Below are positions 33,536 to 41,906 of a DNA stretch of 64,000 bases, piece by piece. The stretch covers positions 124,001 through 188,000 of the forward strand of contig NZ_FOQA01000002.1 in NCBI RefSeq assembly GCF_900113635.1. The letters run 5' to 3'. Position 1 is the first letter of the stretch; each line of letters starts with the position of its first letter. Source of the DNA: Tindallia magadiensis. Lineage in GTDB: Bacteria; Bacillota; Clostridia; Peptostreptococcales; Tindalliaceae. The notes beneath the pieces were generated by a model that was not told the DNA's origin, made no database searches, and saw only the letters and a program-made list of their open reading frames with translations. The translations under genes were made by a program, and so were the position numbers.

Positions 33536-34486
33536 TTAATCAACGTAGTTGTTGATGTCTTCAATGCTGTCGAAAGGCACATAGGATGGTACAACCAGTC
33601 CAATTCTTGCACCTTCATAGTTAGTGCGAACCTCAACAATATCATCACCGTACTGCTCGATGTAAGAAGCGTGGGTTCCTGGTAACCAAGCTGTTGTCAT
33701 GAAATCAGCATCGCCTTCCGCAATAGAAGACCACATAACACCAGCATCAACAGAAGTTAAGCTTACTTCAAAACCTGCTTCTCGTAAGATAGCGGCAACC
33801 ACATTAGAGCTGGCTAATGCGCATTCCCACTCAACAAGTAGGATTTCAATCTTTTCGCCATTGCCTTCCAAACCTTCTGGAATCCATCCATCTACTAAAT
33901 CTCTGTTTTCTTCGATCCATAGATCAGCGTTTGCTTCGAAGTCACTATCTTGGGCATTCATATCCATAACGGCACCGATTTCATCATCAGTCCAATGGAA
34001 GTTTTCTAGCAATTCAAATACAGCTGGATGATCTTCTTCAAGACCTAATCTAGCGATGGTTGTGATAGATTCTTCACCGCCATAAACTTCTTCTGGATCT
34101 TCTAGGTATTTAAGATCATGGGCAGCGAATTTCCAGTGAGGAGACCAACCGGTAACGATGATCCACTCTTCGTTTTGAATTGCCGCATCTAATTCGGCAG
34201 TCATTGCAGCGTCACTTGCTTCAATTAAACCTACCTGAAGGCCATAAGCCTCTATTGCGTTTTCAGTAGCTGTCATGATACCAGCACCAGGATCGATGCC
34301 AGTAATGGCTGAAATACTGCCTTCTACAGCGTCTGCTTCAGCAGGCTCTTCTACATCAACGGGTTCGTCCACTTCAACGGGCTCTTCTACTTCAGCAGGT
34401 TCGTCTGCTGGTCCGCAACCGGTTAATACCAGTGCGAATGCGGTCAATAAAATCAATGATGCGATAATCAGTTTGTTCTTGAACAA
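33536..34486 (-). CDS. proX: Glycine betaine/proline ABC transporter binding lipoprotein
   Basis: Lipid-anchored receptor for glycine betaine or a related osmolyte. The signal sequence ends in LVLTGCGPAD, making Cys24 the lipidation site. Residues about 25-50 form a repetitive acidic linker of EEP/DEP/EVE units. The binding domain is of the OpuAC type, with aromatic-rich segments expected to cage the quaternary ammonium (VTGWSPHWKF, TTAWLPGTHASY). The 316-residue length is usual. It is the last gene of the proV-proW-proX operon, 53 bp after proW, and ends at a strong terminator. Confidence 0.93.
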   Translation of the reverse strand: MFKNKLIIASLILLTAFALVLTGCGPADEPAEVEEPVEVDEPVDVEEPAEADAVEGSISAITGIDPGAGIMTATENAIEAYGLQVGLIEASDAAMTAELDAAIQNEEWIIVTGWSPHWKFAAHDLKYLEDPEEVYGGEESITTIARLGLEEDHPAVFELLENFHWTDDEIGAVMDMNAQDSDFEANADLWIEENRDLVDGWIPEGLEGNGEKIEILLVEWECALASSNVVAAILREAGFEVSLTSVDAGVMWSSIAEGDADFMTTAWLPGTHASYIEQYGDDIVEVRTNYEGARIGLVVPSYVPFDSIEDINNYVD

Positions 34487-34539
34487 ACTAATCCCTCCTT
34501 TTCTTTCCTCTTAAATTAGTTTTTTTATGATCAATGGCC

Positions 34540-35400
34540 TTACTCGTTAGCATCTTTGGTTCTTTGAGTGATGCGATCAAGAATAATGGCCAGGATCACC
34601 ACAGATACGCCGCCTTCAAAGCCGAGACCCAGATCAACACGCTGGATTCCTCGAAGCACAACAGCACCTAAACCTCCGGCACCAATCATTGCGGCGATAA
34701 CAACCATGGATAAGGCTAACATAATACATTGGTTAACGCCAGCCATAATGGTTGGCATTGCCAAGGGCAGCTGGACTTTTGTCAGTTTCTGCCAATCGGT
34801 GGTCCCAAAGGCAGTTGCTGCTTCTACCATATCTTCCGGCACCAGTCGTATTCCTAACCCGGTCAGTCGGATTACTGGGGGTACAGAAAAAACGACCGTT
34901 GCAATCATCGCTGATACAACCCCTAGCCGGAAGAAAAAGATGGCTGGAATTAAATAAACAAAAGCGGGCATGGTCTGCATAAAGTCTAAGACCGGCCAGA
35001 CAATTTTGTGTACCATTTCATATCGGGTGGATAAAATACCTGTCGGAAGCCCTATCAATAAAGAAATAAATACGGCTACTAAAATCATGGTGACAGTGAT
35101 GATAGCTTCTTCCCATAAGCCTATATTGTAAATAAGGCTTAGGCCAAGAAAACTAAAGACGGCTACTCGTTGACTGGCAAGCTTCCAGGCGATAGCACTG
35201 ATGATGATGATTAGGAAAAAAGCCGGAATCATCAATAGAAGGTCGGAGAAAACTCCCATAAAACCACTTAGAATAGTGGAGATAACCCGAGTAAGAGGGC
35301 CGATGGCCGTTCTAAGGGTCTGGATAATGGAATCCACCCAGTTACCTATAGGAATTCGGGGTATAAAATCTAATGGATTGAGAATACTACTAGTCATCAT
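34540..35400 (-). CDS. proW: Glycine betaine/proline ABC transporter permease
   Basis: Membrane subunit of the betaine importer, 286 residues with about six to seven membrane helices. The coupling-loop region is visible as AATAFGTTDWQKLTKVQLPLAMP, and the helix before it contains the common FMQTMPAFVYLIPAIFFF segment of OpuAB/ProW proteins. Its start overlaps the end of proV by 11 bp, so the two are translationally coupled. Confidence 0.95.
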   Translation of the reverse strand: MMTSSILNPLDFIPRIPIGNWVDSIIQTLRTAIGPLTRVISTILSGFMGVFSDLLLMIPAFFLIIIISAIAWKLASQRVAVFSFLGLSLIYNIGLWEEAIITVTMILVAVFISLLIGLPTGILSTRYEMVHKIVWPVLDFMQTMPAFVYLIPAIFFFRLGVVSAMIATVVFSVPPVIRLTGLGIRLVPEDMVEAATAFGTTDWQKLTKVQLPLAMPTIMAGVNQCIMLALSMVVIAAMIGAGGLGAVVLRGIQRVDLGLGFEGGVSVVILAIILDRITQRTKDANE

Positions 35401-36586
35401 GTGGATACGCCTCCTTTACCAGTCCTGATAGCAGAGATCCTCTGATGATAAGACCTTTGAATTTTTTGTTTTCATCTACCACAGCAACAGGCACCGAAGC
35501 ACTAGCCGTGAGTTCGAAAAGGTCGTTCAAGGTAGTATCTGGTAATGTGGTAACAACTTCCCGTTGAAGAATATCTTCGACATCGGTTTTGTCTTGATCC
35601 ACGGCTTTTCTGGCATCATCGGAGCTGATGTATCCAATGAGTTCATCATCACGATTAACCATAAAAATTCCAGATATACCGGCTTCTCGCATTTTTCGTA
35701 AAACCATGCGCGGACCATCTTTAGGTCGTGCTAAAGCTTTGGCTTTTACCATGACGCCTTCAGCTGTCAGAACTTTGGCAAGGTCTACATCTTCGACAAA
35801 GCGAGCAACGTATTCGGTTTTAGGGCTTCGAAGAATGTCTTCGGGGGCGTCGATCTGTTCGATCACACCATCTTTCATAATCGCTACCCGGTCTCCTAAC
35901 TTCAAAGCTTCGTCTAGATCGTGGGTAATAAAAACGATGGTTTTGTTCATTTTGCTCTGAAGATTCAGCAATTCATCCTGCATATCTCGTCTGATGAGGG
36001 GATCGAGTGCGCTGAAAGCTTCATCCATGAAAAGAATTTCCGGATCGACTGCCAGGCACCTGGCCAAACCTACACGCTGTTGCATGCCACCGCTCAGTTG
36101 TCCTGGTTTTTGGTTGGCATAGCCTTTTAATCCAACAAGATCCAAGGCTTCCAGGGCTTTGTCCATTCGTTCCTCCAGGCTGATATCCTGAATCTCCAAA
36201 CCAAAGGCAACATTTTCGGCTACGGTGCGATGAGGAAATAGCGCAAATTTCTGAAATACCATGGCTTGTTTATAGCGACGAAAGTTTCTTAACTGTTCTT
36301 CGTTCATTTTCGTTACGTCTTCATCGTCTACCCAGACGCTTCCTGATGTTGGTTCAATTAGACGATTCATGCAACGAATAAGCGTTGATTTTCCGCTGCC
36401 GGAAAGTCCCATGATAACAAAAATTTCTCCCTCGCCAACCTCGAAACTGGCTTTATTAACTCCAACGGTACTACCTGTTTTTTCGAGGATTTCATCCTTA
36501 GTTATGTTCTGCTCCAACATTTCTAAGGCTTTTTTGGGGCGGTCCCCAAAAATTTTGGTGATATTTTCCACCTTAATACTTGCCAC
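35390..36586 (-). CDS. proV: Glycine betaine/proline ABC transporter ATPase with tandem CBS domains
   Basis: ATPase of the betaine importer. The 398-residue protein has Walker A GLSGSGKST, signature LSGGMQQRV and Walker B LFMDEAFSALDP in the first ~240 residues, followed by two CBS domains (about 275-390). In OpuA-type importers CBS domains sense ionic strength or cyclic di-AMP, so activity is likely gated by osmotic state. It is the first gene of the operon, preceded by AAAGGAG at 36593-36599 and a 680-bp intergenic region. Confidence 0.95.
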   Translation of the reverse strand: MASIKVENITKIFGDRPKKALEMLEQNITKDEILEKTGSTVGVNKASFEVGEGEIFVIMGLSGSGKSTLIRCMNRLIEPTSGSVWVDDEDVTKMNEEQLRNFRRYKQAMVFQKFALFPHRTVAENVAFGLEIQDISLEERMDKALEALDLVGLKGYANQKPGQLSGGMQQRVGLARCLAVDPEILFMDEAFSALDPLIRRDMQDELLNLQSKMNKTIVFITHDLDEALKLGDRVAIMKDGVIEQIDAPEDILRSPKTEYVARFVEDVDLAKVLTAEGVMVKAKALARPKDGPRMVLRKMREAGISGIFMVNRDDELIGYISSDDARKAVDQDKTDVEDILQREVVTTLPDTTLNDLFELTASASVPVAVVDENKKFKGLIIRGSLLSGLVKEAYPHDD

Positions 36587-36988
36587 GTACTCAACTCCTT
36601 TCTATTGGGAAATATTATTTCGTGATTTCTTTTACATCCCAATTGCTCTTACTGTATACCCATAAACATACGCATTATAAACAGAATTCCTAACTTATGG
36701 TAGAAAATTAAATTCCTCCGAAGCTAAGAATGCGTGATCCAGGGACGCAGCATCGCTTATCATTCTTGTAAAAAAAGGATTTTAGCGATGATCGTCATCG
36801 GATAAACATAAAAATGGGCCGTGACATTATGCATTCTAACACGACCTACTCAAAAATGCAAATTTCATAAATGCTGAAAGGATTGAAAATGGCTGTAAGT
36901 AGAGAAGAGGTTGAGTTAGAATATTCAAACAGTTTGCTAGATTATGAGAATTATTATTGACATTGTTGATGGTTTATTATAACCTGTA

Positions 36989-37005
36989 TTGGAACGGTGT
37001 TCTAA
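36989..37005. promoter_or_regulatory. Operator-like palindrome upstream of fhs
   Basis: TTGGAACGGTGTTCTAA, a near-perfect 7-bp inverted repeat around a 3-bp centre, lies 26 bp after a TTGACA hexamer. An almost identical site stands before the panB-like gene at 40788, which marks a shared regulator; the IclR protein encoded at 44300 is the nearest candidate. Confidence 0.6.
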
Positions 37006-37155
37006 CGAACTTTACTCCCTTTGAAGGGTGACGCTCACCATATATTAAAGAAGGGTTTCTATAAGAGGAAGAGAAAATTGGAATCTTGTATATGGAACGC
37101 TGCGATTGCTAAAAGATCGATGTGATGTTTAGGAGTAGGGGTTAGATAGAGAGTG

Positions 37156-37184
37156 TTGACGAAATGGTGACGCTGTTATGATAC
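37156..37184 (+). promoter_or_regulatory. Promoter for fhs
   Basis: TTGACG (37156-37161), 17-bp spacer, TGATAC (37179-37184), about 85 bp before the start. Confidence 0.55.
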
Positions 37185-37270
37185 ATTATGGTGTATGGAC
37201 ATGCTTGGTTGCATGTGAACATATTCATTAATAAGGAAGAAAAGCAAATATTAAGGAGGCGACAACAATC

Positions 37271-38947
37271 ATGAAAACGGATATTCAAATTGCACAGGAA
37301 GCAACTCCCCAGGACATCCGGGAAATAGCCGCTCAACTGAACCTAACGGAAGATGATCTGGATCTTTACGGGAAGTACAAGGCAAAAGTGTCCACAGAGC
37401 ATGTGAAAAAAGCAAAAGAAGGCAAGAAAGCAAAATTGATTTTAACAACAGCCATTAATCCAACTCCTGCAGGAGAGGGAAAAACCACTACCACTATTGG
37501 CGTGGCTGATGCCCTTAGCTATTTAGGGAAGAAAACCATTGTAGCTTTAAGAGAACCATCCTTAGGACCTGTCTTCGGGGTGAAAGGTGGAGCGGCTGGC
37601 GGTGGTTACGCTCAGGTAATTCCGATGGAAGATATTAATCTTCATTTTACTGGCGATATCCATGCGATTGGGACAGCGAACAATCTTTTGGCGGCTCTGA
37701 TCGATAACCATATCCAACAAGGCAATAAACTAGGTATTGATAATCGCAAAATAACCTGGAGACGTGCGATGGACATGAATGACCGACAGCTTAGAAACAT
37801 GGTTAATGGCATGGGCGGTAAAGGAAATGGAGTGCCAAGAGAAGATGGGTTTGATATCACCGTTGCATCGGAAGTAATGGCTGCTTTTTGTCTGGCGACA
37901 GACTTAAAAGATCTTAAAGAAAGACTGGGTCGTATGGTTGTAGCTTACACACGTGATGATCAGCCGATTACAGCTAATGATCTGAATGCTCAGGGAGCTT
38001 TGACAGCTCTATTAAAAGATGCTTTAAAACCTAATTTGGTACAAACGCTGGAAGGAACACCGGCCTTTATTCATGGCGGTCCTTTCGCGAATATAGCTCA
38101 TGGTTGTAACTCTTTAGCGGCTACACAAACCGCGATGCACTTTGCTGATTATGTGGTGACGGAAGCAGGTTTTGGCGCTGACTTAGGTGCAGAGAAGTTT
38201 ATAGATATAAAATGCCGTCAGGCAGGAATTCAACCGGATGCTGTCATGGTTGTAGCTACAGTGCGAGCCTTGAAATCTCATGGTGGCGTGAAAAAGGCAG
38301 ATCTTAATGAAGAAAACCTGGAAGCACTTAAAAAAGGTATTCCTAATCTGATGAAACATGTAGAGAATATGACGAATGTATTTGGATTGCCGGTAGTTGT
38401 AGCGATTAACAGGTTCCCCCTTGATACGGAGGCTGAACTGGCCATGGTTCGGGAAGCTTGCCAGGCACAAGGTGTTAATGTAGCCTTGTCTGAAGTTTGG
38501 GCAAAAGGTGGCAAAGGCGGCGTGGAAGTAGCGGAAGAAGTCCTTCGCCTTATTGAAGAAAACGATGGAAGCAATTTCAAGTATGCCTATGATGTAGAGG
38601 CGCCTATTGCTAAAAAAATTGAAGCCATTGCCACAAAAATATACGGGGCTGATAGTATTCAACTATCGCCGGCAGCTGAAAAAGAAATTGCAAAACTGGA
38701 AAAACTAGGTTTTGGAAATCTACCGATTTGTATGGCGAAAAGTCAATATTCCTTATCGGATGACCCGACTAAGATTGGAAGACCGGAAGGCTTTACAGTA
38801 GCTGTGCGTCAGGTTAAAGTATCGGCGGGAGCTGGGTTTATTGTAGCGCTAACAGGTGATATTATGACAATGCCTGGATTGCCAAAGGTACCGTCGGCTG
38901 AAATGATTGATGTTGATGAAGATGGTATGATTCAAGGATTGTTCTAA
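37271..38947 (+). CDS. fhs: Formate--tetrahydrofolate ligase
   Basis: Interconverts formate, ATP and tetrahydrofolate with 10-formyl-THF; in amino-acid-fermenting clostridia it can run in reverse and yield ATP. The 558-residue length is standard, and the ATP-binding segment [13 protein letters not shown] and the conserved [19 protein letters not shown] (about 97-115) are intact. AAGGAGGCGACAACAATC gives a good ribosome binding site. A terminator-like hairpin follows, so fhs may be partly independent of fchA and folD downstream. Confidence 0.97.
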   Translation: MKTDIQIAQEATPQDIREIAAQLNLTEDDLDLYGKYKAKVSTEHVKKAKEGKKAKLILTTAINPTPAGEGKTTTTIGVADALSYLGKKTIVALREPSLGPVFGVKGGAAGGGYAQVIPMEDINLHFTGDIHAIGTANNLLAALIDNHIQQGNKLGIDNRKITWRRAMDMNDRQLRNMVNGMGGKGNGVPREDGFDITVASEVMAAFCLATDLKDLKERLGRMVVAYTRDDQPITANDLNAQGALTALLKDALKPNLVQTLEGTPAFIHGGPFANIAHGCNSLAATQTAMHFADYVVTEAGFGADLGAEKFIDIKCRQAGIQPDAVMVVATVRALKSHGGVKKADLNEENLEALKKGIPNLMKHVENMTNVFGLPVVVAINRFPLDTEAELAMVREACQAQGVNVALSEVWAKGGKGGVEVAEEVLRLIEENDGSNFKYAYDVEAPIAKKIEAIATKIYGADSIQLSPAAEKEIAKLEKLGFGNLPICMAKSQYSLSDDPTKIGRPEGFTVAVRQVKVSAGAGFIVALTGDIMTMPGLPKVPSAEMIDVDEDGMIQGLF

Positions 38948-38977
38948 GGAGATAATGTAAGATAGCATGTAGCCTAT

Positions 38978-39003
38978 AGAGGCGGGGAAGTTCTCCCGCC
39001 TCT
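38978..39003 (+). terminator. Hairpin after fhs
   Basis: AGAGGCGGG and CCCGCCTCT form a 9-bp GC-rich stem followed by TATTATA. The T-run is short, so readthrough into fchA is possible. Confidence 0.65.
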
Positions 39004-39133
39004 TATTATACCCTCTGATTCAAAAGCGGATGAAGGGGAGTGGAGATTCTTTTAGAAAAGGTGGAAATGGAAACATAAGTGTTAAAAAAATAACAATAGC
39101 AACTAAAAATTCAAGATTAAGGAGGGTTTACGG

Positions 39134-39766
39134 ATGAAATGGGTTGAAGAAAGTGTGGAAAGGTTTATTAATGAGCTAGGGTCCAAAAATGCTGTGCCTG
39201 GCGGGGGAGGAGCAGCGGCTTTGTTAGGAGGAGTGGGAGTTGCTTTGGCAGGGATGGTGGCAAACCTGTCGGCGACAAAAAAGAAAACAGAAGAGCAAAA
39301 AAACAGAATTGCAGCCTTGCTGGAAGAGAGTAAAAAACTTCAAGAACGTTTTTTAGAATTAACAGACCTTGATGCAGAAAACTTTTTGCCCTTATCAAAA
39401 GCCTATGGACTGCCAACAGACACAGAAGAACAAAAGGAGCAGAAGGAGAAAGTGCTAGAAGAAGCGCTTAAAAAAGCGTGCGAAGTACCTGTAGAAACCG
39501 TTGTTATATGTCATAAGGCCATAGATATCCATCATGAACTGGTTCATTTGAGTTCGAAACTGGTCATCAGTGATGTAGGTGTGGGTGTACAAGCTCTGAG
39601 AGCTGGCTTGCTCAGTGCAAAGTTAAACGTAGACATCAACCTGAAGCTTATCAAAGATGAAAACTTTATTGGTGAAACCCGCCAAAAAATTGATTCGTTG
39701 ATTCCAGATGGACTTAAGAAAGCAGACGATGTTTTCGAAATAGTGGAGAGCGCCATTAATAAATAA
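39134..39766 (+). CDS. fchA: Methenyl-THF cyclohydrolase/formimino-THF cyclodeaminase FchA
   Basis: Small FTCD-type protein, 210 residues. In clostridia it hydrolyses 5,10-methenyl-THF to 10-formyl-THF or deaminates formimino-THF. It has the conserved N-terminus with VPGGGGAAALLGGVGVALAGM and the C-terminal DVGVGVQALRAGLLSA region. It stands between fhs and folD, completing the methylene-to-formyl branch. RBS AAGGAGG. Confidence 0.92.
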   Translation: MKWVEESVERFINELGSKNAVPGGGGAAALLGGVGVALAGMVANLSATKKKTEEQKNRIAALLEESKKLQERFLELTDLDAENFLPLSKAYGLPTDTEEQKEQKEKVLEEALKKACEVPVETVVICHKAIDIHHELVHLSSKLVISDVGVGVQALRAGLLSAKLNVDINLKLIKDENFIGETRQKIDSLIPDGLKKADDVFEIVESAINK

Positions 39767-39847
39767 AGATTCTTTTTTACGCTACCCAACATCCTTAGCC
39801 TTTAGGCACGTTAAGGATAGTATTTGAGAAAAGAGAGGAAGATAAAA

Positions 39848-40699
39848 ATGACTGAATTACTTAAAGGAAAACCAGTAGCCGATGCCATTGTGGAAGCATT
39901 AAAAAATGATACGACTGTTCTGGAATCAAAAGACATTATTCCTTGCCTGGCCTTGGTCCGAGTGGGTGCAAAATCAGATGATATCGCTTATGAACGAGGA
40001 ATTGTAAAACGTTGTGATGCTATTGGCATCAAGACGAAGAAAGTGGAGCTGGCGGAGAATATTACTCAAGAAGCCTTTCTTTCAGCCCTTAGGGAGGTTA
40101 ACGAAGATCCGTTGGTACACGGAATTTTGATATTCCGCCCATTACCAAAACAGCTTGATGAAAAGGTGATTGAAGTTAGTATTGCTCCGGGGAAAGACGT
40201 GGATTGCCTTCATCCGGAAAATACAGCAAAGCTGCTAACGGGAGATGAAAGTGGTTTTGTTCCCTGCACTCCTATGGCAGTGATGGAAATATTTAAGCAT
40301 TATCAAATTCCTTTGGAAGGAAAAAATGCTGTTGTTCTTGGACGTTCTATGGTGGTGGGAAAACCAGCGGCACTATTGTTATTGCAGGAAAATGCAACGG
40401 TGACTGTGGCGCATTCTAGAACAAAAGAGTTGGAAAAAATAACGGCTGGTGCTGATATCCTGATAGCGGCCATTGGGCGTTCTGAGTTTGTAAGAGAAAG
40501 GCATATCAAAGAAGGTGCTGTTGTAGCGGATGTCGGTATTAATGTAGATGAAGAGGGGAATATGACAGGGGACGTTCATCAGGATGAGGCGAAGGAAAAA
40601 GCAGGAGCTTTTACACCTGTTCCTGGTGGAGTAGGATCTGTCACTACAGCGGTCTTAGCAAAACAGGTGATCAAAGCATGCAAAATGCAACATAAGTAA
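39848..40699 (+). CDS. folD: Bifunctional methylene-THF dehydrogenase/methenyl-THF cyclohydrolase FolD
   Basis: NAD(P)-dependent enzyme that oxidises methylene-THF to methenyl-THF and hydrolyses it to formyl-THF. The start at 39848 follows GAGGAAG; an upstream TTG frame at 39824 has no such site. The 283-residue protein shows GILIFRPLPKQLDEKV (Q/P-rich active-site loop), GKDVDCLHPEN, and VLGRSMVVGKPAALLLL. The usual catalytic lysine motif YxxxK is present as YERGIVK, with A-I-A-Y replaced by D-I-A-Y. With fhs and fchA it forms a complete one-carbon oxidation route to formate. Confidence 0.95.
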   Translation: MTELLKGKPVADAIVEALKNDTTVLESKDIIPCLALVRVGAKSDDIAYERGIVKRCDAIGIKTKKVELAENITQEAFLSALREVNEDPLVHGILIFRPLPKQLDEKVIEVSIAPGKDVDCLHPENTAKLLTGDESGFVPCTPMAVMEIFKHYQIPLEGKNAVVLGRSMVVGKPAALLLLQENATVTVAHSRTKELEKITAGADILIAAIGRSEFVRERHIKEGAVVADVGINVDEEGNMTGDVHQDEAKEKAGAFTPVPGGVGSVTTAVLAKQVIKACKMQHK

Positions 40700-40751
40700 A
40701 AAGACGAAAGAGGGAATAGTTAAAAAATTTCAAAAAAATAACTAAAAATCA

Positions 40752-40780
40752 TTGACACGGTGAGTGAATTATCATATTAT
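40752..40780 (+). promoter_or_regulatory. Strong promoter for the panB-like gene
   Basis: TTGACA (40752-40757), 17-bp spacer, TATTAT (40775-40780). The operator-like palindrome at 40788-40804 begins at the expected transcription start. Confidence 0.75.
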
Positions 40781-40787
40781 TTAGTTA

Positions 40788-40804
40788 TTAGAACGGCGTT
40801 CCAA
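40788..40804. promoter_or_regulatory. Operator-like palindrome upstream of the panB-like gene
   Basis: TTAGAACGGCGTTCCAA matches the site before fhs at 14 of 17 positions, the differences mostly being swapped pairs of the inverted repeat. Its place at the transcription start fits a repressor site. Confidence 0.65.
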
Positions 40805-40965
40805 AAATAAGGAGTTGCCTAAGGGTCTTGAAGAATCAGTGAAAAATCTTAAGAGCAAGACCGCTGGACCTTTGAAACTAATGAGCCGGGATGCTTGTCT
40901 ATCATGGATGGGTGTTCCGGATTAAAAAGGTGTTCTGAAAGAAAACGTTTACAAAAGGAGGAGAG
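40805..40965 (+). other. Structured leader of the panB-like transcript
   Basis: An untranslated leader of about 185 nt with alternative pairings: AAGGGTC can pair with GACCTTT, or GGTCTTG with CAAGACC, sharing the same GGTC. A later CCGG...CCGG stem and two direct half-site-like copies of GGTGTTC (near 40911 and 40930) follow. I find no match to a THF, ZTP, glycine or SAM riboswitch core. Confidence 0.4.
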
Positions 40966-40971
40966 CGTCAA

Positions 40972-41820
40972 ATGGCAAAGAAAAAGAGTATTCTTGATCT
41001 GATTAAGATGAAGAAAGCCGGCGAACAGGTGGCGTGGATTACAGCCTATGACTATCCTACAGCTATGTTTGCGGAAGCGGCTGGTATGGACATGTTGCTG
41101 GTAGGCGATTCACTGGGAATGGTAACGCTGGGGTATAGTGGGACGATTCCGGTAACGATGGAAGATTGTATTTCTCATTGTCAGGCAGTACGCCGAGGAG
41201 CGCCAAACACTTGGATTATTGGAGATATGCCTTTTGGATCCTACCAGTCGTCTGATGAACAAGCCGTTGACAATGCTGTGCGTTTTATGAAGGAAGCCGA
41301 CACGGATTGCATTAAGTTGGAGGGTGGTGTCCGGATACAAAGCAGAATTCGTGCGATTACGGATGCGGGAATACCTGTTATTGGTCATATAGGGCTGACA
41401 CCACAAAGTTCTGGTCAGTTGGGTGGATTCAAGGCACAAGGAAGAACCGTAGAAAATGCCCGAGGTGTTATTGAAGATGCTTTAGCCGTTCAAGAGGCCG
41501 GCGCCTTTGCGATTTTAGTGGAAGCTGTACCGCCGGAATTAACAGAATTCATTACGAAAAAACTAGATATTCCTGTATACTCAATTGGTGCTGGCGCGTG
41601 TGACGGACAGTTGCTGATCAGTAGCGATATGGTTGGTAAATTCCAAGCCTTTACCCCGAAATTTGTTAAAAAGTATGCAGAAGTGGCAGAAGTAGAAACC
41701 AATGCCTATAAACAATATATTAAAGAAGTAAAAGAAGGCGTATTCCCATCGGATGAGTATGTCTATCATATTACAGATCCTATTGAGGAATTCGAAAAAC
41801 TTTTCAAGGAGTTTGATTAG
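40972..41820 (+). CDS. PanB-like ketopantoate hydroxymethyltransferase family protein
   Basis: Methylene-THF-dependent enzyme that adds or removes a hydroxymethyl group at carbon 3 of a 2-oxo acid; the known reaction makes ketopantoate from ketoisovalerate. All expected catalytic residues are present in the 282-residue protein: D46 (VGDSLGM), D85 (IGDMPF), K115 and E117 (IKLEGG) and the base E184 (LVEAVPPE). No panC, panD or panE lies nearby. It is instead placed after fhs-fchA-folD and before an amino-acid dehydrogenase, with its own regulated promoter. A catabolic role, cleaving a hydroxymethyl oxo acid and feeding methylene-THF to FolD, is inference; ordinary pantothenate synthesis remains possible. 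Strong RBS AAAGGAGGAG. Confidence 0.88.
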   Translation: MAKKKSILDLIKMKKAGEQVAWITAYDYPTAMFAEAAGMDMLLVGDSLGMVTLGYSGTIPVTMEDCISHCQAVRRGAPNTWIIGDMPFGSYQSSDEQAVDNAVRFMKEADTDCIKLEGGVRIQSRIRAITDAGIPVIGHIGLTPQSSGQLGGFKAQGRTVENARGVIEDALAVQEAGAFAILVEAVPPELTEFITKKLDIPVYSIGAGACDGQLLISSDMVGKFQAFTPKFVKKYAEVAEVETNAYKQYIKEVKEGVFPSDEYVYHITDPIEEFEKLFKEFD

Positions 41821-41906
41821 AACAGCTGAGAAGTTTATAACAGGATGCTTAGTTTCAGGAAGAGGGAGTCTTATTAACAAGGACCTTTACTAAGGAGGAA
41901 ATACAC

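Larger units (their letters stand above)
36587..37270. other. Divergent intergenic region between proV and fhs
   Basis: 684 bp with no convincing gene. On the proV side there are several inverted repeats: CGATGA-TCG-TCATCG (36786-36800) and nested AAGAATG/CATTCTT with TGCGT/ACGCA (36727-36766). A weak TATAAT on the minus strand is at 36674-36679. On the fhs side a TTGACA (36957-36962) precedes the operator-like palindrome at 36989-37005, a small stem GGTGA-CGC-TCACC lies near 37027-37039, and a second promoter is at 37156-37184. I could not match any part to a known riboswitch, including the cyclic di-AMP and THF types. Confidence 0.6.

Noticed and set aside
36720-36800. Cyclic di-AMP (ydaO) riboswitch upstream of proV
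   Set aside because: Expected from gene function, but the conserved core is not visible; only simple inverted repeats are seen.
40805-40965. ZTP or THF riboswitch before the panB-like gene
   Set aside because: The gene context would fit, but the conserved ZTP and THF core sequences are not found.
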